A stretch of 64,000 nt of DNA, taken from assembly GCF_002217755.1 (NCBI RefSeq), contig NZ_BCFL01000017.1, forward strand, positions 834,442 to 898,441. The letters run 5' to 3'. The notes below the pieces were generated by a model. That model did not search any database, was not told the DNA's origin, and saw only the letters and a program-made list of their open reading frames with translations. Positions 1-8,689 of this stretch are shown piece after piece. This DNA is from Streptomyces hyaluromycini (GTDB lineage: Bacteria > Actinomycetota > Actinomycetes > Streptomycetales > Streptomycetaceae). How positions within the stretch are numbered: position 1 is the first letter of the stretch; the number at the start of each line of letters is the position of its first letter. A program made the translations under genes and the position numbers.

Positions 1-37
1 CGTAGCCCCCGGCTCAGCCCCTGGACAGACCCGCGAC

Positions 38-51
38 GTTTCACGTGAAAC
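38..51. promoter_or_regulatory. parS: parS site (perfect)
   Basis: Perfect 14-bp palindrome GTTTCACGTGAAAC, the Streptomyces ParB-binding centromere sequence. It lies about 70 bp upstream of the HAD phosphatase start. Streptomyces parS sites cluster around oriC, so this helps place the window. Confidence 0.93.
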
Positions 52-119
52 ATCGCCGTATGGCAGCCATCGGTGGCCGCACCGAGGGGCCACGACTGCT
101 TCCCGTTAGCCTCGGGACC

Positions 120-752
120 ATGGCGAGACTTCATCTCTTCGATCTCGACGGCACATTGCTGCACGGCACCTCCGCACCCGTCGAAATATCCCGTCAACTC
201 GGTCTGGAAGCAGAGACCATGGAGCTCGACCTGGCCATTTCGGCGGGACGGATAGATCCGCCGGAGTATGCGACGCGGGTGTACACCCTTTGGGCCGAGC
301 TGACCGACGCGCATGTGAAGGCGGCATTCGACGGCGCGCCGTGGCTCGCCCGTATCCGGGACGTCTGGACCGAGATCAGGGGATCGGGGGACTACTGTGC
401 GGTGGTCTCGCTGTCGCCCTCGTTCTTCGTGGAACGTCTGCTGGACTGGGGAGTCCATGCGGCCTTCGGATCGCGCTTCCCGGCGGTGCCGTTCGTCGAA
501 CCGGTGGACCCCGCGGGAGTGCTCACTGCCGCCGCCAAGGTGACCATCGCGGACCGCCTGTGCGAGCAGTTCGGGGTCGGTCGGGCGGACTGCGTCGCGT
601 ACGGCGACTCGATGTCGGACAGGGATTTGTTCGCCGCGGTTCCGGTGTCCGTGGCAGTCAATGCGGACGGACATCTCGCCGGCCTGGCGACGTACTGCTA
701 CACGGGCAGGGATCTGTGGGATGCCTATGAATTGGCGCGCGGCGCCCGGTAA
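120..752 (+). CDS. HAD-superfamily phosphatase (SerB-like)
   Basis: A 210-residue HAD hydrolase that probably dephosphorylates a small phosphorylated metabolite in the cytoplasm. Motif I is DLDGT near residues 7-11, motif II the serine in VVSLSPS, motif III the lysine in AAAK, and motif IV GDSMSDRD near the C terminus, so all four catalytic motifs are present. The ATG at 120 is chosen because motif I follows it directly; the frame is open further upstream to 45, but those residues look non-homologous and overlap the region just after parS. No strong Shine-Dalgarno is visible. The fold resembles HAD-IB (SerB) enzymes; the substrate cannot be read from the sequence. Confidence 0.85.
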   Translation: MARLHLFDLDGTLLHGTSAPVEISRQLGLEAETMELDLAISAGRIDPPEYATRVYTLWAELTDAHVKAAFDGAPWLARIRDVWTEIRGSGDYCAVVSLSPSFFVERLLDWGVHAAFGSRFPAVPFVEPVDPAGVLTAAAKVTIADRLCEQFGVGRADCVAYGDSMSDRDLFAAVPVSVAVNADGHLAGLATYCYTGRDLWDAYELARGAR

Positions 753-1057
753 TTGAGGGAACCGACGGTTCGCCCGTTGCCAGATTCACGGGGGAGGCAG
801 GGGGGACTTGTGCGCGCGGCGACGGCCGGTAGGGTCGACTCCGGTTAACGTCCAGGGCGGGACGCTCCAGCGGGAGTGATTGCGGCCCATGTCACACTCT
901 CGCCTTACTTGTCCGCACACGGGGAATCGCGGGTTGAATGTGGTCGTGTCGGCCACGGGGCCCGACCGGGGAGAGCTAGCCGTCAACGGGGGAACGCAAG
1001 CACCTTCCGAGTGAAGTGCGCAGACCGACCGCAAGATGTTCGAGGCGAGGGCACACC
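753..1057. other. Intergenic region, no gene recognised
   Basis: About 305 bp between the HAD gene and the flavohaemoprotein-like gene, both on the plus strand. Presumably it carries the promoter of the latter. I see no strong hairpin, parS or DnaA box, and no convincing coding frame. Confidence 0.5.
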
Positions 1058-2515
1058 ATGGACGCTCCGACCACCACGTCGGCGGGCAACGACGGGGCCG
1101 GTGGAGGCCGCTGGTTCTCGCCCCATGACAGGCCCGCGTTCGACCCCTCTGCCGGACCTCCGATCGCGGCGCCGGGTAGCGGGCAGGAATCGCCTCAGGG
1201 CCGTCCTCCCGCGTCCGCTGAGCCTCGGGAGCGAATACGGCCGTCGGTGGAGCCGCCACGCCTTCAGGGGGCCGCTCAGGCCCCGCTCGGCGGGCAGCAC
1301 GCGATGCCCGGCCCCTTCGTGCCCCCGACCGGGCACCCCGCACCCGGCACCTTCGAACAGCGCGTCCCGCCACAGCACGGTGTACAGCAGACGCAGGGCG
1401 CCTCCCCGGACGCGATCCGCATCCGCGGCACCATGGCCGAGGTCGGTCCGATCGCCGACAAGGTCACCTCGTACTTCTACGCACTGCTCTTCGTCCGCCA
1501 TCCCGAACTGCGTTCGCTGTTCCCGGCCGCCATGGACACCCAGCGGGACCGGCTGCTGAAGGCGCTGCTCACCGCGGCCGAGCACATCGACAACACACCC
1601 GTCCTGGTCGAGTACCTCCAGAACCTGGGCCGCGGCCACCGCAAGTACGGCACCCGGGCCGAGCACTACCCGGCCGTCGGCGAGTGCCTCATCGGCGCGC
1701 TGAGCAGGTACGCCTCGGGCATCTGGGACCCCGAGACGGAGGCGGCCTGGGTACGGGCGTACACGACGATGTCCCAGGTGATGATCGATGCGGCGGCCAC
1801 GGCCGAGTTGCGTGCACCGGCGTGGTGGCACGCGGAGATCGTCGCCCACGAACTCAGGACCGCGGACGTCGCGGTGCTCACGCTCCGTCCGGACCAGCCC
1901 TACCCCTTCCTCGCCGGGCAGTACACGAGCCTGGAGACAGCCTGGTGGCCGCGGGTGTGGCGGCATTACTCCTTCGCCTCCGCGCCCCGCTCGGACGGCC
2001 TGCTCACGCTTCATGTGAAGGCCGTCCCGGCAGGCTGGGTCTCCAACTCGCTGGTGCACCGCGCCCGCCCTGGTGACGTCGTCCGTCTCGGCCCGCCCGG
2101 CGGTTCGATGACCGTCGACCACACGAGGGACAACGGACTGCTCTGCCTGGGTGGCGGCACCGGCATCGCACCCATCAAGGCGATGGTCGAGGACATCGCC
2201 GAACGCGGCGCGCGCCGCCCGGTCGAGGTGTTCTACGGCTCCCGCACCGACCACGATCTGTACGACATCGACAACCTGCTCCGGCTCCAGCAGATCCATC
2301 CCTGGCTCGCGGTCCGGGCGGTCGTCGACCAGCAGGCGCACCTCCAGCTCCCCGACGCCATCCGCGGGTACGGCCCGTGGTTCGAGTACGACGCCTATCT
2401 CTCCGGGCCGCCCGGAATGATCCGCAACGGGATCACCGCGCTGCGGGACGTCGGCTTCCCCGCGCACCGCATCCGGCACGACTCGGTGGAGGAACTGGTC
2501 GTCGTCGGCGACTGA
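1058..2515 (+). CDS. Flavohaemoprotein-like globin/FAD/NAD reductase
   Basis: A 485-residue soluble protein with an unusual Pro/Gly-rich, probably disordered N terminus of about 115 residues. A globin domain follows (about 120-255; the likely proximal haem histidine is in GRGHRKYG), then an FAD-binding ferredoxin-reductase domain with the RHYSFASAP motif and an NAD-binding domain with GGGTGIAPIK. This architecture is that of flavohaemoglobins, which use NAD(P)H to oxidise nitric oxide or reduce other haem-bound ligands. The ATG at 1058 is preceded by GGCGAGGG. The gene converges with the Nudix gene, with four bases between stops. The long N-terminal extension is longer than in Hmp proteins. 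Family call is firm; NO dioxygenase activity is inferred. Confidence 0.85.
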   Translation: MDAPTTTSAGNDGAGGGRWFSPHDRPAFDPSAGPPIAAPGSGQESPQGRPPASAEPRERIRPSVEPPRLQGAAQAPLGGQHAMPGPFVPPTGHPAPGTFEQRVPPQHGVQQTQGASPDAIRIRGTMAEVGPIADKVTSYFYALLFVRHPELRSLFPAAMDTQRDRLLKALLTAAEHIDNTPVLVEYLQNLGRGHRKYGTRAEHYPAVGECLIGALSRYASGIWDPETEAAWVRAYTTMSQVMIDAAATAELRAPAWWHAEIVAHELRTADVAVLTLRPDQPYPFLAGQYTSLETAWWPRVWRHYSFASAPRSDGLLTLHVKAVPAGWVSNSLVHRARPGDVVRLGPPGGSMTVDHTRDNGLLCLGGGTGIAPIKAMVEDIAERGARRPVEVFYGSRTDHDLYDIDNLLRLQQIHPWLAVRAVVDQQAHLQLPDAIRGYGPWFEYDAYLSGPPGMIRNGITALRDVGFPAHRIRHDSVEELVVVGD

Positions 2516-2519
2516 TCCC

Positions 2520-3002
2520 TCATCCGAGATCCGGGGCGTGCATGGCCCGCACGCCCTCGATGTTGCCGTCCAGGTAGTGCCGCAGCGACAGCGGTACGAG
2601 GTGAACGGAGGCGATCCCCACCCGGGTGAAGGGGACGCGCACGATCTCGTACTCGCCGGCGGGCTCGTCGACCTCGGGGCCGTGCCGCAGGGCCGGGTCC
2701 ATCGACTCCAGCCGACAGACGAAGAAGTGCTGCACCTTCACGCCGGTCGCGCTGCCGTTGTCGCCGATGTGCTCCACGGTGTCCACGAAGCAGGGCACCA
2801 CGTCGGTGATCTTGGCGCCGAGCTCCTCGTCCACCTCGCGGTGCAGGGCGTCGACGACGGTGGTGTCCTCCGGCTCGACCCCGCCACCGGGCGTGACCCA
2901 GTAGGGATCGACACCAGGCTTGGTGCGCTTGATCAGAATCAGGTCGTCGCCGTCCAGGAGGACGGCACGGGCGGTGCGCTTGACCACGGGTCGGACGGTC
3001 AT
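2520..3002 (-). CDS. Nudix hydrolase
   Basis: About 160 residues with a Nudix box: GGGVEPEDTTVVDALHREV then DEELGAK, giving the GX5EX7REUXEEXGU pattern with one spacing variation. It should hydrolyse a nucleoside diphosphate linked to another moiety; the substrate is unknown. The ATG at 3002 opens directly into the conserved beta-strand (RAVLLDGDDLILIKRT). No clear Shine-Dalgarno precedes it. A parS-like site lies 22 bp upstream. A similar Nudix protein is encoded at about 12.4-12.8 kb. Confidence 0.83.
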   Translation of the reverse strand: MTVRPVVKRTARAVLLDGDDLILIKRTKPGVDPYWVTPGGGVEPEDTTVVDALHREVDEELGAKITDVVPCFVDTVEHIGDNGSATGVKVQHFFVCRLESMDPALRHGPEVDEPAGEYEIVRVPFTRVGIASVHLVPLSLRHYLDGNIEGVRAMHAPDLG

Positions 3003-3023
3003 GGGAGAAATGTGGCCCAGCTG

Positions 3024-3037
3024 GTTCCACGTGAAAC
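3024..3037. promoter_or_regulatory. parS: parS-like site (one mismatch)
   Basis: GTTCCACGTGAAAC differs from the parS consensus at one position. It sits in the gap between the Nudix start and the end of the LysR gene, so it may also overlap the Nudix promoter. Confidence 0.75.
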
Positions 3038-3088
3038 ATCGCGAAGCGCCACCGTACGGACGCATCGCGTTAACTCCGCAGAACGCGC

Positions 3089-3994
3089 TCAGCCCCAGTC
3101 CGAGGCCGCGTGCTGGAGCCATTCGTGCGCCCGTGCCACATGGGGCATGGCGAGTGTGCCGGTGCGCACCACCAGGAAGTACGTCCGCAACGGCGGCACC
3201 GCGGGATCGTGCAGTGCCACGACCTCACCGCGCTCCAGAGCGGCCGTGCACAGATACCGGGGCAGCACGGCGAGGCCGGCACCCGCGACCGTACAGGCGA
3301 GGACCGCGCGCAGATCGGGCACAACGACCGTGCCCGAGGCGGCTGGGCGGCTGTCGAAGACGGAACCCCAGTAGCGCGAGACGAACGGCAAGGACTCATG
3401 GACCTCGACGACCGGCAGGTTCTCCAGAGCGGCCGAGCCCTTGCCGCGTACCGCGCCGGTGCCGATCTCCTCGGACCAGCGTGGAGCGGCGACCAGTACA
3501 TGCTCCTCGTCGCAGAGCGCGGTGGCGGTGAGCAGAGCGCCGCGCGGCCGGACCGTACTGATGGCCAGGTCATGGTGACCGGCGGACAGCCCCTCCAGGG
3601 TCTCTTCGGCATTCCCGAACGAAGCGCGCAGCGCGAAGCCCAGGCCGTCGTCGCCGGCGAGCTCCGTGAGAGCGGGAAGGGCACGTTCGGCGGTGAACTC
3701 GGGCGGGCCGGCGAGGTGCAGGGTGCGCACCGAGGAGTCGTCGTCGAGGCCGCGTTCCGCTATCTCCACGAGGGCGTCGAGATGCGGGGCGGCCTTGTGG
3801 GCGAGTTCGTCGCCGATGGTCGTGGGGGTCACTCCGCGGGCCTGGCGCAGGAAGAGCGGGCGGCCCAGCTGTCGTTCCAGGGTCCGGATCTGGGAGGTCA
3901 CGGCCGGCTGCGAGAGACCGAGCAGGGCGGCGGCGCGGGTGAAGGAGCCGGCCCGGTGCACGGTGACGAAGGTGCGCAGCAAGGCCAGATCCAT
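3089..3994 (-). CDS. LysR-family transcriptional regulator
   Basis: A 301-residue protein with the LysR N-terminal winged HTH (residues 1-60; LLRTFVTVHRAGSFTRAA, then LGLSQPAVTSQIRTLE) and a substrate-binding domain from about 90. The effector and targets are unknown. It is oriented like the downstream Nudix gene (about 85 bp away) and like the cystathionine gamma-lyase-like gene upstream. The region upstream of the start (about 4045-4085) is markedly AT-rich for this genome and probably carries its promoter and autoregulatory site. Confidence 0.88.
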   Translation of the reverse strand: MDLALLRTFVTVHRAGSFTRAAALLGLSQPAVTSQIRTLERQLGRPLFLRQARGVTPTTIGDELAHKAAPHLDALVEIAERGLDDDSSVRTLHLAGPPEFTAERALPALTELAGDDGLGFALRASFGNAEETLEGLSAGHHDLAISTVRPRGALLTATALCDEEHVLVAAPRWSEEIGTGAVRGKGSAALENLPVVEVHESLPFVSRYWGSVFDSRPAASGTVVVPDLRAVLACTVAGAGLAVLPRYLCTAALERGEVVALHDPAVPPLRTYFLVVRTGTLAMPHVARAHEWLQHAASDWG

Positions 3995-4144
3995 CGCACG
4001 CCCTCCCGTTCGCCCTGCCCTTTTCCGGCCCCCGGGCAGGTCCCCAACTATAAATAAGTCGATAGGTCTCTGTCGCTACAGTGATTGGACACTGACGCAG
4101 AGTCAACTAGCCTTGGTCGCGCGGTTCTTGGCGCGCGAGAACCG

Positions 4145-4183
4145 GGACGGTCCGAGCCACGAGGGGGGAGGCTCGGACCGTCC
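4145..4183. terminator. Strong hairpin, probable terminator
   Basis: A perfect 14-bp inverted repeat, 4145-4158 paired with 4170-4183, with an 11-nt loop and no U-tract. It lies between the stop of the cystathionine gamma-lyase-like gene (minus strand, ends 4224) and the LysR promoter region, so it most likely ends the minus-strand holin-ptpA-metC transcript. Confidence 0.75.
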
Positions 4184-4223
4184 GTTATGCGTAGCCGGAC
4201 CCGTGGAGGCGTCCGTAATCCGG

Positions 4224-5354
4224 TCACCGGTCCGACTCGTCGAGCGCGCGCAGCACATCGGCCACGAGATCTTCGGGATCCTCCGCCCCGACCGACAGCC
4301 GTATGAAGCCCTCCGGCACGTCGTCCCCGCCCCAGCGCCGCCGCCGCTCGGCTGTGGAACGCACCCCGCCGAAGCTCGTGGCATCGTCGACCAGCCGCAG
4401 GGCCTGGAGAAAACGCTCGGCACGCGTGCGCGTGGGCAGCGTGAAGGAGATCACCGAGCCGTAGCGGCGCATCTGCTGCGAGGCGATCTTGTGTGCGGGG
4501 TCGCCGGACAGCCCGGGATAGCGCAGGGCGGTCACCTCGGGCCGCTCGCGCAGTGCCTCGGCGAGCAGCAGGGCGGTCGCGTTCTGCCGGTCCACCCGCA
4601 GCTGGAGGGTGGCGAGGGAGCGATGGGCCAGCCAGGCCTCCATGGGCCCGGAGATCGCCCCGATGATCTTGCGCCAGCGGCGTACGGCGGCCATGGCGGC
4701 CGCCTCCCGCCCGGCGACGTACCCCAGCAGCACGTCCCCGTGGCCGGTGAGCTGTTTGGTGCCGCTGGCCATCGAGAAGTCGGCACCCAGCGCCAGCGGC
4801 CGCTGGCCGAGCGGGGTAGCGAGGGTGTTGTCGACGGCGACGAGGGCACCACGCGCGTGTGCCGCCTCGGCGAGGCGCCGGATGTCGCAGACGTCGAGCC
4901 CGGGGTTGCACGGCGTCTCGATCAGCAGCAGCTTCGCCCCGTCCAGGGCGTCGAGCTGGGCGTCGCCGGCGGTCGGTGCGGTGCGCACCTCGATGCCGTA
5001 CGCCTCCAGCTGGGCGCGGACCAAGGGCAGCACCTGGTAGCCGTCGGAGGGCAGGACGACCGCGTCCCCGGCGCTCAGCTGGGAGAAGAGCACCGCAGCG
5101 ATGGCCGCCACACCGGAGGCGAACACCAGCGTCTCGACGTCCTCGCCAGGTGCCTCCAACTCGCCGATGGCCCGCTCCAGATGGGTCCAGGTCGGATTCT
5201 CGTCGCGCCCGTAGGCGTACGGTCCGCTCACCTCGCCCGGCAGATGGAAGTGCGCGGCGAAGACCGGCCCCGGCAGGGTCGGCTCGTTCTTGACCGGCTC
5301 GGGCAGCCCCGCGCGCACCGCGCGTGTGCCCTCGCCCATGGCCGCCTCGGTCAT
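4224..5354 (-). CDS. Cystathionine gamma-lyase/synthase-family PLP enzyme
   Basis: A 376-residue member of the Cys/Met-metabolism PLP-dependent family (MetB/MetC/CTH), acting in transsulfuration, probably cleaving cystathionine. The PLP lysine is in SGTKQLTGHGD near residue 195; the aspartate in VDNTLATP and the N-terminal YAYGRDENPTW segment are typical. Length is normal for the family. The start overlaps the stop of the upstream phosphatase gene by 4 bp (ATGA), pointing to translational coupling and an operon with ptpA. Members of this family differ in lyase or synthase activity and the sequence alone does not settle which. Confidence 0.85.
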   Translation of the reverse strand: MTEAAMGEGTRAVRAGLPEPVKNEPTLPGPVFAAHFHLPGEVSGPYAYGRDENPTWTHLERAIGELEAPGEDVETLVFASGVAAIAAVLFSQLSAGDAVVLPSDGYQVLPLVRAQLEAYGIEVRTAPTAGDAQLDALDGAKLLLIETPCNPGLDVCDIRRLAEAAHARGALVAVDNTLATPLGQRPLALGADFSMASGTKQLTGHGDVLLGYVAGREAAAMAAVRRWRKIIGAISGPMEAWLAHRSLATLQLRVDRQNATALLLAEALRERPEVTALRYPGLSGDPAHKIASQQMRRYGSVISFTLPTRTRAERFLQALRLVDDATSFGGVRSTAERRRRWGGDDVPEGFIRLSVGAEDPEDLVADVLRALDESDR

Positions 5355-5842
5355 GCCGCCGTTCCCTCCACTTCGTCCCGTACCGCGGCGAGCAGCCCCT
5401 CGCTCGCCGCCTCCACCATCTCAAGGCACTCCTCGAAGCCGTCCAGACCGCCGTAGTACGGATCCGGTACGTCGAGGTCGTCACCGGCCGCCGGGTCGTA
5501 CGCGCGCAGCAGGCGCACCTTGCGCGCGTCCCCCGCGGTGGGGGCGAGCCGCCGCAGGGCCTTGAGGTGGCCGGAGTCGAGGGCGATCACGAGGTCGAGC
5601 CGGGCGAACCAGGACGCCTGGAACCGGCGGGCGGTGTGGTCGCTGTCGTAGCCGTGCTCCGCGAGGACGCGGACGGTGCGCGGGTCGGCGCCGTCGCCCT
5701 CGTGCCAGCCGCCGGTGCCGGCGCTGTCGGCCTCGACACGGTCGTCGAGCCCGGCCTCGGTCACGCGGGCACGGAAGACGGATTCGGCCATCGGGGAACG
5801 GCAGATGTTGCCGGTGCAGACGAAGCAGACGCGGTAGGTCAT
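5351..5842 (-). CDS. ptpA: Low-molecular-weight protein tyrosine phosphatase
   Basis: A 163-residue LMW-PTP. The P-loop CTGNICRS (CX5R) is near residues 9-16 and the general-acid region DVPDPYY near residues 123-130, both characteristic. It dephosphorylates phosphotyrosine in cytoplasmic proteins; the S. coelicolor homologue PtpA influences secondary metabolism (recalled from the literature). It overlaps the downstream PLP enzyme by 4 bp and follows the small holin-like membrane protein by 7 bp, so the three form a minus-strand operon. Confidence 0.9.
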   Translation of the reverse strand: MTYRVCFVCTGNICRSPMAESVFRARVTEAGLDDRVEADSAGTGGWHEGDGADPRTVRVLAEHGYDSDHTARRFQASWFARLDLVIALDSGHLKALRRLAPTAGDARKVRLLRAYDPAAGDDLDVPDPYYGGLDGFEECLEMVEAASEGLLAAVRDEVEGTAA

Positions 5843-5849
5843 CGGATGC

Positions 5850-6227
5850 TCAGTCCGTGTCGGGAAGGACCATGTTGAGCGCCCAGGACACGATCGAGAT
5901 GATCAGACCGCCCAGGACGGCCGTCCAGAAGCCGTCCACGTGGAAGCTCAGGTCGAGCTTGTCGCACACCCACGACGTCAGCAGCAGCATCAGCGCGTTG
6001 ACCACCAGGGTGATCAGGCCGAGGGTGAGGATGAACAGCGGGAAGGTCAGGACCTTCACGATCGGCTTGACCAGGAAGTTCACCAGGCCGAAGACCAGGG
6101 CCACCAGGATCAGCGTCCAGACCTTCTTGGCGGTGTTGTCGCCGGTCAGGGTGATCTTGTCGAGCAGCCACACGGCGACCGCCAGAGCGCCTGCGTTGGC
6201 GATCGTCTTGACTACGAAATTCTTCAT
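5850..6227 (-). CDS. Phage holin-4-2-family membrane protein
   Basis: A 125-residue hydrophobic protein with about four membrane segments (NAGALAVAVWLLDKI; LILVALVFGLVNFLV; LFILTLGLITLVVNALMLLL; VLGGLIISIVSWALNMVL). This is the pattern of PF04020, the widespread chromosomal 'phage holin family' proteins, which are not prophage remnants. Function is unknown. ATG at 6227 is chosen because the conserved MKNFVVK start is there; no good Shine-Dalgarno. First gene of the operon with ptpA; transcribed divergently from the cupin gene. Confidence 0.8.
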   Translation of the reverse strand: MKNFVVKTIANAGALAVAVWLLDKITLTGDNTAKKVWTLILVALVFGLVNFLVKPIVKVLTFPLFILTLGLITLVVNALMLLLTSWVCDKLDLSFHVDGFWTAVLGGLIISIVSWALNMVLPDTD

Positions 6228-6286
6228 GTGTCTGATCGTGACAGAAGAGATCGGATGCAAATAGTGAGGCGAGGGCGACAACCGCG

Positions 6287-6604
6287 ATGAAGGCATTCCG
6301 GCTGGACGAACTGGAGGCGGAACGCGCCGCCAACGACGGGGCTTACCTGCAGTTCCTGCGGGAGCGGAACATGTCGGTCGGTCTCTACGCCCTCGACGCG
6401 GGCTCGCACGACCCGCAGCAGCCGCACAACCAGGACGAGGTCTACTTCGTCGTCAGCGGCCGCGCCGCGATCACCGTCGGCATGGAGACCACGCAGGTGG
6501 CGCGCGGCAGTGTGGTGTACGTTCCGGCCGGGGTGGCCCACAAGTTCCACCACATCAGCGAGGATCTGCGGGTTCTGGTGGTCTTCTCTCCCCCCGAGGC
6601 CTGA
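6287..6604 (+). CDS. Cupin-domain protein
   Basis: A 105-residue single-domain cupin. Motif 1 is GSHDPQQPHNQDEVYFVVSG, with the metal-ligand H, H and E spacing, and motif 2 is VYVPAGVAHKFHHI. Small stand-alone cupins may be sugar-phosphate or small-molecule-binding enzymes or sensors; nothing here shows the substrate. The ATG follows a GGCGAGGGC ribosome-binding site. It is divergent from the holin-like gene, with about 60 bp shared for both promoters. Confidence 0.85.
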   Translation: MKAFRLDELEAERAANDGAYLQFLRERNMSVGLYALDAGSHDPQQPHNQDEVYFVVSGRAAITVGMETTQVARGSVVYVPAGVAHKFHHISEDLRVLVVFSPPEA

Positions 6605-6769
6605 TCTCGGCTCTCGGGGTTCCCTAGGGGAAGGGTCAGGGGAGGACAAGGGATCGGAGACCTCCGAACGGCCCCCACCCGGCTCTAGCATCGAGTGCAG
6701 GACATCGCATCGTGCGGGACGCACGAGACCGTACGTGCCGGAGCGCACGAGAAGGCGGAGGACAGGGCA

Positions 6770-6982
6770 ATGCGAGAGATCTTCACGGGTCTGCCGTGGT
6801 GGGTGAAGTGGATCGCGGTGCCGGTCATCGCGCTGGTGGTGTTCGGCGGCCTGATCACGGCCGTGATCAGCTGGGTGGTCTTCCTCCTCTTCAAGCTGCT
6901 GATCTTCGTGGCGCTGGTCGGCGGACTGATCTACATCGTGCGGAAGTTCATGTCGAACTCCTCGTCGAAGAGCGACTGGTGA
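6770..6982 (+). CDS. Small membrane protein, DUF5326-like
   Basis: A 70-residue protein beginning MREIFTGLPWWVKWIAVP with two closely spaced hydrophobic segments (about 13-34 and 36-55) and a Ser-rich C terminus. It resembles the actinobacterial DUF5326 family as I remember it. The ATG at 6770 follows GGAGGACAGG, a good ribosome-binding site, which decides the start although the frame is open further upstream. Function unknown. Confidence 0.72.
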   Translation: MREIFTGLPWWVKWIAVPVIALVVFGGLITAVISWVVFLLFKLLIFVALVGGLIYIVRKFMSNSSSKSDW

Positions 6983-7115
6983 GGACCGTGGGAATCGGTG
7001 GCCGGTAACAGGAATCACCGGTTCCCTCGGGGGAGGGAAGTTTCCCGCACAGGCGGACCGGGAGCGGTGGCGGACGGTTAGAGTCGCTGACCCCCTCGCG
7101 CTCCGGGAGTGACCC

Positions 7116-7991
7116 TTGGCCACGCTTGACGCAGCCCCCGCACCCACGGAACATCCAGCACCCCCCGCCCAACGACGTTCCAGCACACCCCCCGTGCAGC
7201 GGCCGGCCGCCCCGGCTGCCCCGGGCGACCCCGCACAGCCGCACTCGGCCACGCTCATCGGCTCCGTGCAGCGCGCGATGCGCCTGCTGGAGTGCGTCGC
7301 CGGACACACACACGGCGCACCCGCCAAACAACTGGCCCGCGAGACCGGCCTCGCGCTGCCCACCGCCTACCACCTGCTGCGCACCCTGGTCCACGAGGGC
7401 TATCTGCGCCGTGACAAGGGGCTGTTCTTCCTCGGTGAGGCCGCGGAGCGGCTGAGCAGCAGCGGGGCGCAGCAGAAACGTCGCAGCGCGGTCGTCGACA
7501 CCCTCGCCCACTGGCGCGATTCGATCGGTGTCCCGGTGTACTACGCCATGTACCGGGACGGCGAGATCGAGGTCATGTGCGTCTCCGACTCCCCGGGTAC
7601 TCCGGCGGTGGAGGAATGGGCCGGCTTCCGCGAGACCGGGCACGCGCACGCCATCGGCCAGTGTCTGCTCTCCCAGCTGGACGAGGACGTCCGCCGCGAC
7701 CATCTCGGCCGCTATCCCGTGCGCCCCCTCACCCCGTACACGGTCCGTGACGACCAGACCCTGCTGCGACGGCTGGAACGGACGCGACGGATGGAACCGG
7801 TGGTGGAGCGCCAGGAGTACGCACTGGGGACGGTGTGCGCGGCGATCCCCCTCACCGTCGGCACCACGGCCGCCACGATCGCCGTCTCCCTCCCCCTCCA
7901 CCAGGCCGACCGGCTGCTGCCCGCCGTCCGGCAGCTGCAGGCCGAAGTGGGCCGGCACCTGGGGTCCCTGGCGATCGCTATCAGTATCTGA
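7116..7991 (+). CDS. ssgR: IclR-family regulator SsgR
   Basis: A 291-residue IclR-type regulator. A Pro/Ala-rich N terminus of about 45 residues precedes the winged HTH (RAMRLLECVAGHTHGAPAKQ, then LALPTAYHLLRTLVHEGYLR) and the IclR effector domain. It sits directly upstream of the ssgA gene in the same orientation, the arrangement of ssgR-ssgA in S. coelicolor, where SsgR activates ssgA at the onset of sporulation. The start is TTG at 7116, preceded by CCGGGAG. The symbol rests on context plus family. Confidence 0.88.
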   Translation: MATLDAAPAPTEHPAPPAQRRSSTPPVQRPAAPAAPGDPAQPHSATLIGSVQRAMRLLECVAGHTHGAPAKQLARETGLALPTAYHLLRTLVHEGYLRRDKGLFFLGEAAERLSSSGAQQKRRSAVVDTLAHWRDSIGVPVYYAMYRDGEIEVMCVSDSPGTPAVEEWAGFRETGHAHAIGQCLLSQLDEDVRRDHLGRYPVRPLTPYTVRDDQTLLRRLERTRRMEPVVERQEYALGTVCAAIPLTVGTTAATIAVSLPLHQADRLLPAVRQLQAEVGRHLGSLAIAISI

Positions 7992-8090
7992 AAACTCACT
8001 CCTTGTGATCTCTCGTGTACGTTCAGCAAGATTTGACCACCATCAAAGGGATAAAACCCGGCCAGTCGGTGTCATATGACGGGGTAGGCA

Positions 8091-8528
8091 ATGCGCGAGT
8101 CCGTACAAGCAGAAGTCATGATGAGCTTTCTCGTCTCGGAGGAGCTCTCCTTCCGCATCCCCGTGGAGTTGCGCTACGAGACCTGCGATCCCTATGCCGT
8201 CCGGCTCACCTTCCACCTGCCCGGGGACGCGCCGGTGACCTGGGCCTTCGGCCGGGAGCTGCTGATCGACGGGGTGGGGCGGCCGTGCGGCGAAGGCGAT
8301 GTGCACATCGCGCCCGCCGACTCCGAGGTGCTGGGCGAGGTACTGATCCGGCTTCAGGTCGGCGGCGACCAGGCGGTGTTCCGCTCCTCCGCACCCCCGT
8401 TGGTGGCTTTCCTCGACCGTACGGACAAGCTGGTGCCGCTCGGCCAGGAGGGCTCGCTCGCCGACTTCGACGCCCACCTCGAAGAGGCCCTGGACCGCAT
8501 CCTGGCCGAGGAACAGAGCGCCGGCTGA
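8091..8528 (+). CDS. ssgA: Sporulation/cell-division protein SsgA
   Basis: A 145-residue SsgA-like protein (SALP family, restricted to sporulating actinomycetes). The sequence MSFLVSEELSFRIPVELRYE and the segment DAPVTWAFGREL are essentially those of SsgA, which localises SsgB and thus FtsZ at sporulation septa and stimulates septation. The ATG at 8091 gives MRESVQAEV before the internal MMSFLVSEE; the internal ATGs are alternatives. It is 99 bp downstream of ssgR, whose product is the known activator. Confidence 0.93.
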   Translation: MRESVQAEVMMSFLVSEELSFRIPVELRYETCDPYAVRLTFHLPGDAPVTWAFGRELLIDGVGRPCGEGDVHIAPADSEVLGEVLIRLQVGGDQAVFRSSAPPLVAFLDRTDKLVPLGQEGSLADFDAHLEEALDRILAEEQSAG

Positions 8529-8689
8529 AGCGTTGCGGCACGGGGCGCACGCCGCTCCGCCGAGCCGCGTGAGGACGAGCAGGAACGCTTCTGCGTGTCC
8601 GGCGCCGGGCCCCTGCCGGAACGCTACTTCTCAGGCGGACCGTCCTGCCTCACCTCGTGGACGGCCTCCTCCCGGCCGTCCACCGCGCT

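Noticed and set aside
5850..6227. Prophage remnant because of the holin-family protein
   Set aside because: This family is widely encoded in actinobacterial chromosomes, and the gene is in an operon with ptpA; no other phage gene is nearby.
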